Shown here: positions 41,904 through 59,780 of the stretch, piece after piece
Layout of the letters: each line of letters opens with the position of its first letter
How positions within the stretch are numbered: position 1 is the first letter of the stretch
NCBI RefSeq assembly: GCF_000003195.3
Contig: NC_012876.2
Coordinates: 5,705,306-5,769,305, forward strand
Reading direction: 5' to 3'
Source: Sorghum bicolor
Lineage: Eukaryota > Streptophyta > Magnoliopsida > Poales > Poaceae
DNA: 64,000 bases
Position numbers and translations under genes: made by a program
Notes under the pieces: generated by a model
What the model was told of the DNA's origin: nothing
What the model saw: only the letters and a program-made list of their open reading frames with translations
The model's database searches: none

Positions 41904-43061
41904 TGATCTGTCACACCCATATTTTAAGAACAAAATAGGATGCATAAAAGACTCATATGTGCCTCAGAAACAGTCGCACACATAAGTAGACAAATCTCAA
42001 ATGTACCATTGCAGTGTTTATTACATAGCGGAACAATAATAAATCACATAGTCTTATACAAATAAGATAGCAAGAAATAAACAACGCTCTCGACGGAAGC
42101 TCCACATAGGGACAACATTGACTGGTTGACTTCAAACCTAATACTCATAGCGATAGTTCTCATTCCAAACATCATCACTTGCATAACCTGGGGTGTTGGA
42201 AAATTGCAAGAGTGAGCACATATTGTACTCAACAAGTATAACCAGGGGTTCATGAGGCTCAATTAGCTGACACTGGTTTGACTGCATTTAGCTTTTAGCA
42301 GTGGATAGCATGTTCATAATTAGAGAGCAAATGTCAAGGTAGCATAAATAATCCATTAATCACATAATTAGGTGTAAGCATAATTAACTCATAGCATAAA
42401 CGATAATCAAATGAACATAATAACATAACATGCTCATCATCTTAGTGTAGATATCCCCAAGGCCGCTCTGACCGTGAGCTCGGCTAATATACTAGTTTTA
42501 ACACTCTGCAGATGTTGCACATCTTTACCCATGAGTCATGATTTACCCTTTCGTCCGAGGTAGCTAATCTCTTGACCCCCTTCCAAGGGAGGTCGGCAGG
42601 GATCACTATGAAGCCTTTCAAAAGTTCGTCTAACATGTTAGGGCCACAAGGTTTCCCTAGCGCACAAATATAGATACCCCCTTCCGAATGGCACAATGAC
42701 GCGCAGCCTATACACATAAGGACAGGGGCTCGCACTATACCCAAAACGGTTGAGCCCCTCTAGCGCCCTTTCGGGTAACCTCTAACAAGCTAGAAAAGGT
42801 CTTCATACTGAGATAAAGCCAGAGCCATTATAGCCCTCATGGTTGCACTGTTATCTCGGGTGATCACGTACAGACAAGATCTCATACAGTTATTTGTTAT
42901 TCTTTTATGTTCATTGCACAGCTATTAATCATCTTACAAGATCATGGATTATATCAAGCACTAGCACATCTACACCAAATGCATATCAAGTAGTTAGCAA
43001 GGAGAATCCAGGTAACAATCATCTATGATTTTGCTAAGGTCGACAAGGTGAAAGCATGCAT

Positions 43062-43062
43062 A

Positions 43063-43096
<34 letters not shown>
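43062..43096. repeat. (AT)n microsatellite in the solo LTR
   Basis: An uninterrupted AT run of about 17 units lies at this position. The corresponding place in the 5' LTR of the full element lacks a run of this size. Confidence 0.8.
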
Positions 43097-43100
<4 letters not shown>

Positions 43101-44105
43101 TTATAAGTGAATAGGTAACAAGGATGATCCCAAGTTATACTTGTCTTCATCAAAGCTCTCCTGAGCCTGCTGGTCTTCAAAGGCTTGATCTTACTCACCA
43201 ACGTATGGCTCACCATCTATTCCCAAACATCAATCAACAACACGCAATCGAATGTAGACAATCATACACAAAGCAAATAAACTATAATTAGAACATTACA
43301 CCAGCAGTGAGAAATCAAAGATAAAAGTTTATGAAAATATTCTACGCAGCGCTACGATCACACAAACGTAAAGTTCATGAAAATCGGAATTAAAACGTAA
43401 AAGTTATGAATTTTCTAAGATTTCCTATAGATAAATAATTAATTAAATGCTACTGCGAAAATAAAAAGTTTCAAAACAGTGAATAAATACTTCTAACATG
43501 TAGAGCTCGTAAATACGAATCTAACGAAATTTGAATGGACAAAAACGGAGTTAAAATTAATATTTTATGAGCAAAACAATTTCAGTGGCAAACTTGTAAA
43601 TAGCAAAAAGCGTATTTTCCATTAACCGGCCAGGAATACGCCTTTGGCATTGGAAAGCGTATTTTACTCAGGGCGCTTTGAGACTGCGGGTTGAAAACCG
43701 AAATCTCCAGGGACTCTTTATCAAAATTTACTGCGAAGAGGTAACTTCTAATCCTATCCCTTCATCTGCGATCGATCGGACGGTTCACGGTTTTCTCCTG
43801 GGAGGCAACGGCGGGCCGGCCAGCCGGCTCCCTGCTCCGGCGCAGTGGTGGCCATGGGCGCCGCCTTGGAGCTCGCCGGCGCCCTTGCTTCCGAGCACCA
43901 AGCGCCAAGCCAAAGGTACAAGGGAGAAGAGGAGCACCTCGCGAACTCACCTAGATAGGTTGTTCAAGCCGAAGAGGAGCAAGAGGGGCGTGTCGCGGCG
44001 GGGAGAGAGTGCGGTCTTCGCCGAGATCCAAACCCTGACCAAAACGTCGGCTAGGGTTCGGTTTTGTGACGAAAACAGAAATAAAAACACGGGGCACTGC
44101 TAGGG

Positions 44106-44113
44106 AATTTATA
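44106..44113 (-). promoter_or_regulatory. TATA-like box in the solo LTR
   Basis: The minus strand reads GCGCCCCTATAAATTCCC, in the position that corresponds to CACTATAAAGC at 55844-55854 in the related LTR. A solo LTR can still start transcription; here it would run leftwards, away from the terpene synthase gene. Confidence 0.5.
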
Positions 44114-44669
44114 GGGGCGCGGTTTTGATCCCATGCACCAAATCCCGGGAGAATCAGGACTCCGGTTCGCTTTTCGTTCATATCCGGCTCGGTGCGGCGC
44201 GAGGAAAGGAGACGGCTGACAGCTGGGTCCCGGCTGTCGGTGAGAAAAGGGTGGGAGAAGGGCGCTGCTGCGTGGGCCAGATGCGCCAGAGAGAGACAGG
44301 GAGAGGGGAGGGAGTGCGCGGGCGGGGCGAGCTGGGCCGCGCGAGGGGAGAGCTAAGCAGGCCGCGCGAGGGGAGACCAGGGGGCTGGGCTGATGGGGTC
44401 TTTCCCTCTTTCTTTTTCTTATTTTTTTTCTTTTCAATTCTTTTTCCAAAGAGTTTTTGAGCAAAAACAATTAAAATAAAAACAGAACAAGCAGCACAAA
44501 AAAAATAACTATGCTCCAACATTAATGCAAAATCACGTTGCTAAACTTATGATGAATTTTAATTTCTACAAAATTATTTATTTGCTAGATTCAGATGCTC
44601 ACAAAAATATTTAAATAAATCAAATTAATTCCTATTAATTAAAATCCAGGTTTTGGGTGTTACATGATC

Positions 44670-44986
44670 TAATTAGTGTCAACACTGTGGTTTGTGCAAT
44701 CTAAACATATTAGCTATGGGATGTGCAACAGAACTTCATAGCTGTGTGTAAACTCTTATACCTAGCATGCTTGCTACAAGTCTCAGTTGTCATGAATGAA
44801 ATCTATAAGCTATGTCGTCTATGTCAATTTTGTGTTTGACGCGGAATGTGAGCTTGTATGTTTTGTGCCATAGAATTATAATGTAAAACTGCTCATCAGT
44901 AAAGGTATATTATTGGTCGTAGCTTTCTAATGATGCCACATCGATTAATGTGAGTGGCTGGTATAGGTTTATAATGACAACTATTT
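44670..44986. other. Intergenic sequence, no gene
   Basis: These 317 bases continue the sequence interrupted by the solo LTR. Open frames are short and I see no motif. Confidence 0.4.
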
Positions 44987-45830
44987 CTACTACAATATAA
45001 GCAATTTTAGGAGAGACTATTTTTTATTTACGAGTGCTGTTAAAAAGTGTATCTCAAAAAACAAATATCTAGTGAATTTTAGACATGATCGGTCCATTTA
45101 CAGACATAGTCCAAAAAGTAATTGCCTCTTTAAATGGATTTCACCTATTAAAAAGTCCACATCTGAAAATAGATATTAACAGAGACAGACCTCCAAAGAG
45201 TACACATTTGTAAATTGATTTATGGAGGTCGCCACTATAAAAAGTTGTCTAGAAAAAATATCCATAACTTTTACATATGAAATTCAACGAGTACATGCTT
45301 TATAGTTGACAATATTTTTATTGAAATTATATATAGTCCAAAATTTCATTTTTAAGTTCTTAGATTTTGAAATTCAAAATTTATAATTTTAGGATAACCT
45401 TGGATGGTGGCAAAGTCTACACAAAAGTTATAGTTATCAATACAATCTATGTCTATGTCATTTGTGGTCTTAAATATTCATTGTATGTTCTAATTTCAAA
45501 TTCAAAATTTAGAATCTTCAAACGACTTCAGATGTTGATATTGTCTGTACCAAGTCAAAATTTTCAACATGATCTACAAATTTGTTGTTGACAAGTTTTT
45601 AGTCCAAAAATCTAGACACCCAAATATTAGTCTTAAAATTCTCAACTTTGGAGTTTAAAATTTCAAATTTTCAAACTATCTCTAATGGAGACATGCCCTA
45701 TACCAAAATTGTAGCACTAATTTTTTTTTGTTTGAAATAGTTTAAGGGCCAAAATATTTAATACAAGATTTCCAAAGGTGAATATAAAATGACAATATCA
45801 TATTCCTATTCTTAAGATAGTGTGTGTGGA
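44987..45830. mobile_element. CACTA-type relic with tandem-like units
   Basis: The left side has TCTACTACAATATAAGC, a decayed CACTA-type end. The interior repeats a unit containing variants of GTAGCACTAATTT... and ATGATCTACAAATTTGTTGTTGACAAG. It is clearly related to the units in the relic at 4440-5100 (GATCTACAACTTTGTAGTTGA). No coding region or target duplication was found, and the right border is uncertain. Confidence 0.4.
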
Positions 45831-45930
45831 CTGCCATGATCACAAGTGCCTCTACATGGGAAGAGACACAGAGTGAGCAATTTAGAAAAAGAAAGAGGTT
45901 GAGTTATAGACTTGCAATACTATGGAAGTG

Positions 45931-46137
45931 TGATTTGAATGTATCTCAGATGGTTAGATGTCTTATGGTGAAACCTGTCAAGCCAAGTTCAAGTTCTTGA
46001 CTTGTTATGAGTTTTTATTTTTTTTCTAGATCTATTCTAGAATTTAACACATCAGAGTCCGCCAACACCAAGATATCTTTGGTGACTTCGTAAACTTCGA
46101 GTGTTTGCTGGTGTCTGTGTCCGTGTGATTCAAAAAA
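45931..46137 (+). mobile_element. Degraded SINE
   Basis: A box A-like TATCTCAGATGGTTAGATG, a box B-like CCAAGTTCAAGTTCT, the family phrase CTAGATCTATTCTAGAATTTAAC, then GGTGACTTCGTAAACTTCGAG, and a final A-rich tail correspond in order to the better preserved SINE at 3570-3913. It is shortened and more diverged. It lies directly left of the large inverted repeat. Confidence 0.6.
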
Positions 46138-46171
46138 ATAATATTATGCAATTACTTTGGATCTAGCCAAC

Positions 46172-46375
46172 GCAAATTCCAAAAGTGGGTTCATCATTAT
46201 TATTATCAGCAAGATGCAATGAACTTGAATTAATAAAAGACTTCCTCTGTAAGAAAAGATCAAACTTTAAAACTGTTTAATGTTTGATCTTTTCTTACGG
46301 AGGAAGTCTTTTATTAATTCAAGTTCATTGCATCTTGCTGATAATAATAATGATGAACCCACTTTTGGAATTTGC
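46172..46375. repeat. Near-perfect 94-bp inverted repeat
   Basis: The left arm (46172-46265) and the right arm (46282-46375) are inverse complements with a single mismatch (T/C in CCTCTGTAAG versus CCTCCGTAAG). They are separated by a 16-base loop. RNA from either strand would fold into a perfect-looking hairpin of about 200 bases. I see no target duplication and no known MITE terminal motif. In one frame the left arm is open for more than 30 codons (ARCNELELIKDFLCKKRSN in part), which hints that a coding fragment was copied in inverted orientation. It ends 509 bases ahead of the terpene synthase ATG. Confidence 0.92.
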
Positions 46376-46567
46376 AAAAATCACAATTCTAAACAGAAAA
46401 ACGAAACAGCCTGGTACTATATCATTTCCGAGATCCATGAGATGGCTATCCAGACATCCAGACAGAGGATTCAGGGGGGATCCCTCTAATCTGCATGAAA
46501 ACAATTAATGAAGCCCTCTCAAAAAGTCTTGAAGGTGAAGAAACAAAAGTTGGAGACAGGCAAATGA

Positions 46568-46585
46568 CCCCCCCCCCCCCCCCCC
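46568..46585. repeat. Poly(C) run of 18
   Basis: Eighteen C residues in a row stand about 300 bases ahead of the gene start. Such runs are length-unstable and prone to sequencing error. Confidence 0.85.
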
Positions 46586-46639
46586 AACATGCGCAAACAA
46601 GTGGCAAACTTGTAGTACTAGATTGCAGTTAACCATCAC

Positions 46640-46830
46640 TATCTGCTTCCATGTAAGCATCATTAATATTTTACTTTCATGAAGGCATCATTAATCATTA
46701 ATATATATTTGACTTTCATGCACGCATCATTCACATTTGACTTATTTGCCGCCACTCTGCTGGGGGCACTAGCTAGATTCCTTGGACAACAGACGTACGT
46801 AATGTTGCTGGTCTGCAGCGCCTATAAGTA
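46640..46830 (+). promoter_or_regulatory. Upstream region of the terpene synthase with W-box cores and TATA box
   Basis: Three diverged units of the form CATG.A.GCATCATTAATATTT.ACTTT lie at about 46650-46745. Two of them contain TTGAC (46709-46713 and 46737-46741), the core of the W-box bound by WRKY factors. CTATAAGTA at 46822-46830 is the best TATA-like site, about 55-60 bases ahead of the ATG. This is consistent with an inducible gene, but it is a motif match only. Confidence 0.4.
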
Positions 46831-46884
46831 AGGACTCTAGCTGCAAGATCAGCAAGCGAAAGAATTAAGACTGATATCTAGAAG

Positions 46885-54299
<7,415 letters not shown>

Positions 54300-54481
54300 A
54301 CATGAACAACTGATGTTAGGGATATGTTTGTCCATAGACCCTGCTTGTAAAAAGACCAACATGTTAGGATTTGAGGACTTGTTTGAAACTGTAAAACTAA
54401 AGTAATATGGGAGAAAAATGGCCTTCATATAGCACCAATGCCACAAACATAAGGGGTTCACTCACATATCATTAAAACCTT

Positions 54482-54484
<3 letters not shown>

Positions 54485-54534
<50 letters not shown>

Positions 54535-54551
54535 TCTCTTCTCTTCTCTTC
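54485..54551. repeat. (TC)n and (TTCTC)n microsatellite 3' of the gene
   Basis: More than 20 TC units are followed by five TTCTC units. It stands about 190 bases after the terpene synthase stop codon. Confidence 0.9.
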
Positions 54552-55343
54552 TGTACTCTACTGTTTGGACCCAAATTCAACAGATTGGTGCCCACCGGCC
54601 ACCCAAAAATGAGAGAAAGGAGAGCATAAAAAATGTATGTCTAGAACGAAGCCCTCCTTTTGTGCCCCTCCACACTTGGTGCCCTCCCTCTGGTTCTCTG
54701 CAATTGGAAAGGACCCTTTCTTCAACCTTCACCAGTTTTTCTCTTTGTCAAATTTCTCCAAGCGCATGCGCGTACAAGGCCATCACTTCTCAAGCTATAG
54801 CTGGTTTTCATTCATCTATTTCTTTTTTCGTCGCACTCTAAAAGAGTGAGTTTTCTGAGGGAGGCTCTCCCTCTAAACTACCCGTTCAATCTAGATGTCA
54901 TCTTATCTGAGCCTTCTATCATCGATGTCAGATCTAAGATCTGTAAGAATTAAGATTGATTCATTCGTGCGAAGTCCAAGAGCTTCATGTTAGAACTCTC
55001 CTACCCGTATAATAGATTCGGCAAAGTCCTAGACGGCTAGACCCTCATGCCCAAACAACAGAGATAGATGCAAAACATATGTGCCAATAATAATTGCTCG
55101 AAAAAGCCATGTTTTCTCTGAGTAAAAATATCATCTAAGACCTTTTTGTCAAATTTAGTTTTTTTTAAGACCATGATCATTACATGGTCGGCATTGTAAA
55201 GAACTCCTTGGGATTGTTTAATCCATCTCATTTTTTGGGTTGAAAATGGCATAAGTTTTGAGTAATTTAACAAAGAAAAAGCTTGTCAGACAAAGAACAT
55301 AGAATTAAAACAGGTTAAACTAAGTATATATATTAGGCATAAC
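54552..55343. other. Intergenic sequence, no gene
   Basis: No supported gene. A minus-strand frame at 55037-55273 (78 codons) has mixed composition but no match that I can name. The stretch ends at the left border of the Tekay/Del-type element, preceded by ATAAC, the presumed left target duplicate. Confidence 0.4.
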
Positions 55344-58102
55344 TGTAACACCCGAAATACTGATTTTCAATTTATAGGATTTAATTTAATTTAGTTAAGT
55401 GTTTTTGTGGGCATTTGAATCTAGCAAACAAATAATTTTGTGAAAATTAAAACTCATCATAAGTTCAGAAACATGTTATGCATTCATGCTGGAGCATATT
55501 TAATTCTGTGCTTTTGGCTTTTGGTTTGAATGTATTTGATTCAAATTCACTTGTGAAAATGCTTTGGAAAATAATAATAAAAAAAAAGGAAAACCCAGCC
55601 AACCCCCTGGGCCTAATCCCTTTCCCCCGGCCCGCTTCCCTTTCCCCCCACCGCACCGCAACGGCCCAAACGGCCCAGGCAGGTGCGCTCCCTCTCCTCT
55701 CTCACCGCCAACCGGGCCCCGCGCGTCAGTCTCCCCTATCCCACCTTCCTTCTTCCTCCCTGCCGTGCTCGAGCAGGAAACGATTCCTCACCAAATCGGA
55801 TCCGCGGATCCCGCGATTTCCTTGCCAAGCGCGCAATCCGACCACTATAAAGCTTCTAGCATCGCTCCCTCGACATGTTTTCGCATCTAGGTCGCCAAAA
55901 CCGAGTCCCCGTGCCTTGTTTCGCGAGTTCTGGATCTCGCCGGGAGCTCTTTCCGCCGCCGCGCGTGGACACGCCCCTCTGCTAGCTCTCGGCCCGAGCC
56001 AAGCCCCTAGCTTCGTTCGCGGTGAGCTTCTCGCCCTCCCGGTATTTTCCTTTCAAAAAACGGTGCTCGGAAAGGAGAAGCCGAGGAGCTCCGGCGAGTT
56101 TCCGCTCTCCGGCCATGGAATCCACCGTGCCGGAGCTGGGAACCAGCCGGCCTCCGGCTGCTGCCCCCTGGAGAAGACGTGGACCGTCGGATTTGAGATC
56201 AAGGGCTGAGAATCAAAGATACCTTTTCAGGGCATATTTTGCTAAAGAGACCCTGGAAAATTCAAATATATAACCCGCAGTCCAAGGCGCCCTGAGTTTA
56301 ATACGTTTTCCAACTGAGAAAACGTATTCTAACTGGCTGAGTTCAAAATACGTTTTCTGCTATTTACAGTTTTGCCACTAGATTTGTTTTGCTTATAAAA
56401 TGCTCATTTTAACTCCGTTTTTGTCCATTCAAATTCCGTTGGATTCGTATTTACGATATCTACATGTTAGAAATATTAGTTTACTGTTTTGAAACTTTTA
56501 ATTTCCTGGTTCTATTTAATTAATTATTTCTCTATAGAAATCTTAGAAAATTCATAACTTCTACGTTTTAAATCCGATTTTCGTGAACTTTACGTTTGTG
56601 TGATCGTAGCGCTGCGTAGAATATTTTGATAAACTTTTACATTTGTTTTACTACTGTTTGGTGTATTGCTCTAATTATATCTTGTTTGCTTCGTGTATGA
56701 TTGTCTACATTGGAATGCGTGTTGTTGATTGATGATTGGGATTAGACGGTGAGCCGTACGTTGGTGACCAAGACCAAGCTTTTGAAGACCAGCGGGCTCC
56801 GGAGAGCTTTGATCAAGGCAAGTATAACTTGGGACTATCCTTGTTACCTATACACAATTAATATAACATTTATCATATGCATGTGTCCACCTTGATGACC
56901 TTAGCAAAATCATAGATGATTGTTATCTTGAATTCCTTGTTACCTATTTGGATATGCATTTGGGTAGTTCTTGCTAGTGCTTGATTATTAATCCATGATC
57001 TTGTGACATGAATATTTGAATATACAATAAACAATAAAATAAACTTTCTAGCAACTTGAATATAAAGGGTGGAAAGAACTCTGGCTTTTGCTAGATTGAT
57101 CTTGACCCTCCATAAGGACTTATCCCTTGGCAAAAGCTGGGACAACTCGTACAACCATGAGGGCTATATGGCTCTGGCTTTAGTCAAGTATGAGTAAGCT
57201 TTTCTAGCTTGTTAGAGGTTACCCGAAAGGGCGGAGGGGCTGAACCGTTTTGGGTATAGTGCGAGCCCCTGTCTCTATGTGTATAGGCTGCGCGTCATTG
57301 TGCCATTCGGAAGGGGGGTATCTATATCTGCGCGCAAAGGAAACCTTGCGGCCCTAACTTGCTAGACGAACCTTTGAAAGACTTCATAGTGAACCCTGCC
57401 GGCTTTCCTTGGAAGTGAGCTAAGAGGTCGACGGGCCTCGGGCGAAAGGGTAAATCATGACTCATGGGTAAAGATGTACAACCTCTGCAGAGTGTTAAAT
57501 CTGGTATACTAGCCGTGCCCACGGATACGGGCGGCCCGGAAAACTGACGGAATAGATGGACACTGATGAACTTGATTAATGATGATAAATGATAGTTTAT
57601 TATGTTGTTTATATGTGTTATTCATAATTCCTGTATACAATTGATCATGTGGTTATGGGATTATTTATGCTACCTTGACATTTATTATTTAATTATGAAT
57701 ATGCTATCCACCATTACAAGCAAACTGCAGTCAAACCAGTGTCAGCTATTTGAGCCTCATGAACCCCTGGTTATACTTGTTGAGTACGATATGTGCTCAC
57801 TCTTGCAATTTCCCAACACCCCAGGATATGATATTGAAGATGACTGGAATGAGGATTACCGTAAGGAGTACTAGGTTTGGAGTCAACCAGTCAACAGTGT
57901 CCCTGTGTGGAGCTTCCGTCGAGAGCGTTGTTTACTTTATGCTATCATTTTTGTATGAGACTATGTGATATTTTATATTCCGCTATGTAATAAACACTGC
58001 GATGGTACATTTGAGATTTGTCTACTTATGTGTGCGACTGTTTCTGGGGCACATATGAGTCTTTTATGCATCCTATTTTGTTCTTAAAATATGGGTGTGA
58101 CA
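55344..58102 (+). repeat. 5' LTR of the Tekay/Del-type element
   Basis: It starts TGTAACACCCGAAATACTGA and ends TTAAAATATGGGTGTGACA; 2759 bp. A GC-rich segment (55600-56200) follows a CT-rich stretch and contains the TATA box. Open frames within it, including 243 codons at 55478-56209, have no protein-like features and follow from GC-rich composition. Confidence 0.9.
55846..55852 (+). promoter_or_regulatory. TATA box in the 5' LTR (Tekay/Del-type)
   Basis: TATAAAG in GACCACTATAAAGCTTCTAGC lies 500 bases into the LTR in GC-rich surroundings. The related solo LTR keeps CTATAAAT at the matching place. Confidence 0.6.
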
Positions 58103-58105
58103 AAT

Positions 58106-58119
58106 TGGTATCAAAGCTT
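58106..58119 (+). other. Primer binding site, initiator-Met type
   Basis: TTGGTATCAAAGCT begins 4 bases after the LTR. It is close to the TGGTATCAGAGC complement of the 3' end of plant initiator tRNA-Met that this lineage uses. Confidence 0.75.
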
Positions 58120-58298
58120 TGTTGACTGTAGGACGCAAACCTAGTTAGCAATGGTTGAAAATTTAGGCCCTTATTTTACTTACTTCATGCTTTCCACTAC
58201 GGCCTTGTTATTTGCTAAACGTTTTATGCTTCCCTATCTTGCTCTGTTGTGAAATTATTGCATCCATCTGATCTATGTCTAAAAACTTTTTTTTGTAG

Positions 58299-59096
58299 AT
58301 GCCGCCCCGTACCCGTAGTGCTGCACGCATGGCTGCTGAGGAGTACCGTGCCATGTTCAACCTAGGAGGACAGCATGTGGATGGAGTTCCTGAGCTGGAA
58401 GATGAGGAATCAAGGGTGGAAGCTCAGGAGGAAGTGCCTGAAGATGAGGAGATGCAAGATCCACCTCCACCACAGCCTGCTAATGCAAGGATGGGGTCGA
58501 CTACTGAGCTGTGGATTCCAGAGGCAGATCCCAAGGATTTCTTCCATGAGAATTTGGTGCTGACCTTGAAACACCATTACCCGGATTTGCAAGCCACGCT
58601 GGAGTATAACTGCACTGAGCACAAACACCCGCTGAAGAGATCACTTTGGGTTGCAGAGCTGATAGTCAAGACACTGGATGCCACCAAGGGGATTCGAAAG
58701 GTGGAATCAAAACACCTCGCTCGAATCAGCCGGGACACGATGAGAGAGAGCATGGCAGATGCAGCTTACCAGGCCTTGATCTTTTACCGTGGTAGACGCT
58801 TTGAGGATGTTCAGTATAATGCAACATACCACTATCCTCGCTTTGTACCAGAGAAGATGACTTGGACCATAGAAGTTGCAGATGCTTCACAACCAAAGCT
58901 TCAAGCACAAGTGGAGTTGACTTATGAGCTGACACTCAAGGTGATAGAGTTGGAGAATGAACTACACCGTGAGAGGAAGCTGCTGGAGAAGGAGCAAAGG
59001 GAAGCGGATGACCTTCGAGCGGAGTTAGGCCGCCCCAAACTTCATAAGAGGCTGCATGTTGAACCCATCTTGAAGGATGCTGCACCCGAGGAATAG
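58299..59096 (+). CDS. Extra ORF between primer site and gag (265 aa, unknown function)
   Basis: The ATG follows a long pyrimidine run and TGTAG, so it stands right after a splice-acceptor-like site. The protein starts MPPRTRSAARMAAEEYRAMF. It has an acidic, proline-containing linker (residues about 30-65), then a globular region (about 70-205, FFHENLVLTLKHHYPDLQA, RFEDVQYNATYHYP), and ends in a coiled coil (about 210-250, VIELENELHRERKLLEKEQR). I recognise no known domain. The stop (TAG) is 684 bases ahead of the gag-pol ATG and both are in the plus strand. The frame is intact, like gag-pol, which suggests that it is maintained. It could be an accessory factor of the element or a captured host sequence. 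Confidence 0.75.
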   Translation: MPPRTRSAARMAAEEYRAMFNLGGQHVDGVPELEDEESRVEAQEEVPEDEEMQDPPPPQPANARMGSTTELWIPEADPKDFFHENLVLTLKHHYPDLQATLEYNCTEHKHPLKRSLWVAELIVKTLDATKGIRKVESKHLARISRDTMRESMADAAYQALIFYRGRRFEDVQYNATYHYPRFVPEKMTWTIEVADASQPKLQAQVELTYELTLKVIELENELHRERKLLEKEQREADDLRAELGRPKLHKRLHVEPILKDAAPEE

Positions 59097-59780
59097 AAAA
59101 GAACCCATATGTAATAGGAACGTTAGTAGTTTACGAGTTATTTCGAATCTTTTGCTATTGTGGCGTGAACTTGGTGTGCTTGCTGATTTGTTATTATGAA
59201 TATGTGTGATTTGGATTTTTGTAATGAGTGCTGGGACTTTGTGGGCATGTCCACAAGTTCCCTAGTTAAGAACCTTAAGTAAGAACATGAATAAATAGTG
59301 GGTTGGGGTCCTATCCTGTTTCTGTCTTTTGCTGTTTTCTGGAGCAGTCTGCAATGATTCTGGAATAAATCAAATTCTGCTCGTGCAATGTTCATCAAAT
59401 TTTTCTGGGAAAAAGTAGACTTTCATATATTTCCAATGCCGCAAGAATGACCATATTATCTATTATGAGCTGTGAGTTATGACTGTTTAAAGTTGAGGTT
59501 TCTGCGCAGTCTGGAATTCTGGAACAGTTTCGGTTGTACCCAGTTTTTGGTTAACCTCACGTTGGAATCTGGTAATATGATCTAAATGAAAGTTGTAGAC
59601 AATTTCTTTATCTTTCCAACGGTGTATAGCATGTATCCTTTTGAATTCTGGAACTCGAGATATTACTGATTTTCTGATCTGCTGATGTTGGATGTTACCC
59701 AGAAAATTTTAGATTCGGTTAACTCTTGTAATTGTCATGTTGGACATTACTAAGATGTGTTTATATACCTTGGAATGCAG
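59097..59780 (+). other. Spacer between extra ORF and gag-pol
   Basis: 684 bases without a supported frame. TTATATACCTTGGAATGCAG directly before the gag ATG at 59781 again looks like a splice acceptor. Confidence 0.5.

Larger units (their letters stand above)
41909..44664 (-). mobile_element. Solo LTR, Tekay/Del-type Ty3-gypsy family
   Basis: It starts TGTCACACCCATATTTTAAG and ends TTTTGGGTGTTACA. The target duplication TGATC is at 41904-41908 and 44665-44669. No internal region, primer site or purine tract is attached. The sequence is the inverse of the same family as the 5' LTR at 55344-58102: for example ATACCCCCTTCCGAATGGCACAATGACGCGCAG here is the inverse of a block near 57285-57320 there, and the lengths are 2756 and 2759 bp. 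It arose by recombination between the two LTRs of a full element. Open frames inside it are LTR by-products. Confidence 0.92.

Noticed and set aside
43678..44470. ORFs of 110-141 codons on both strands
   Set aside because: They lie in the GC-rich part of the solo LTR, matching the non-coding part of the 5' LTR at 55600-56200.
46280..46508. ORFs of 69 and 74 codons
   Set aside because: They start in the right arm of the inverted repeat and run into unrelated sequence; no start context or motif.
55478..56209. 243-codon ORF upstream of the gag region
   Set aside because: It lies in the GC-rich part of the LTR, has no domain-like pattern, and overlaps the TATA box.
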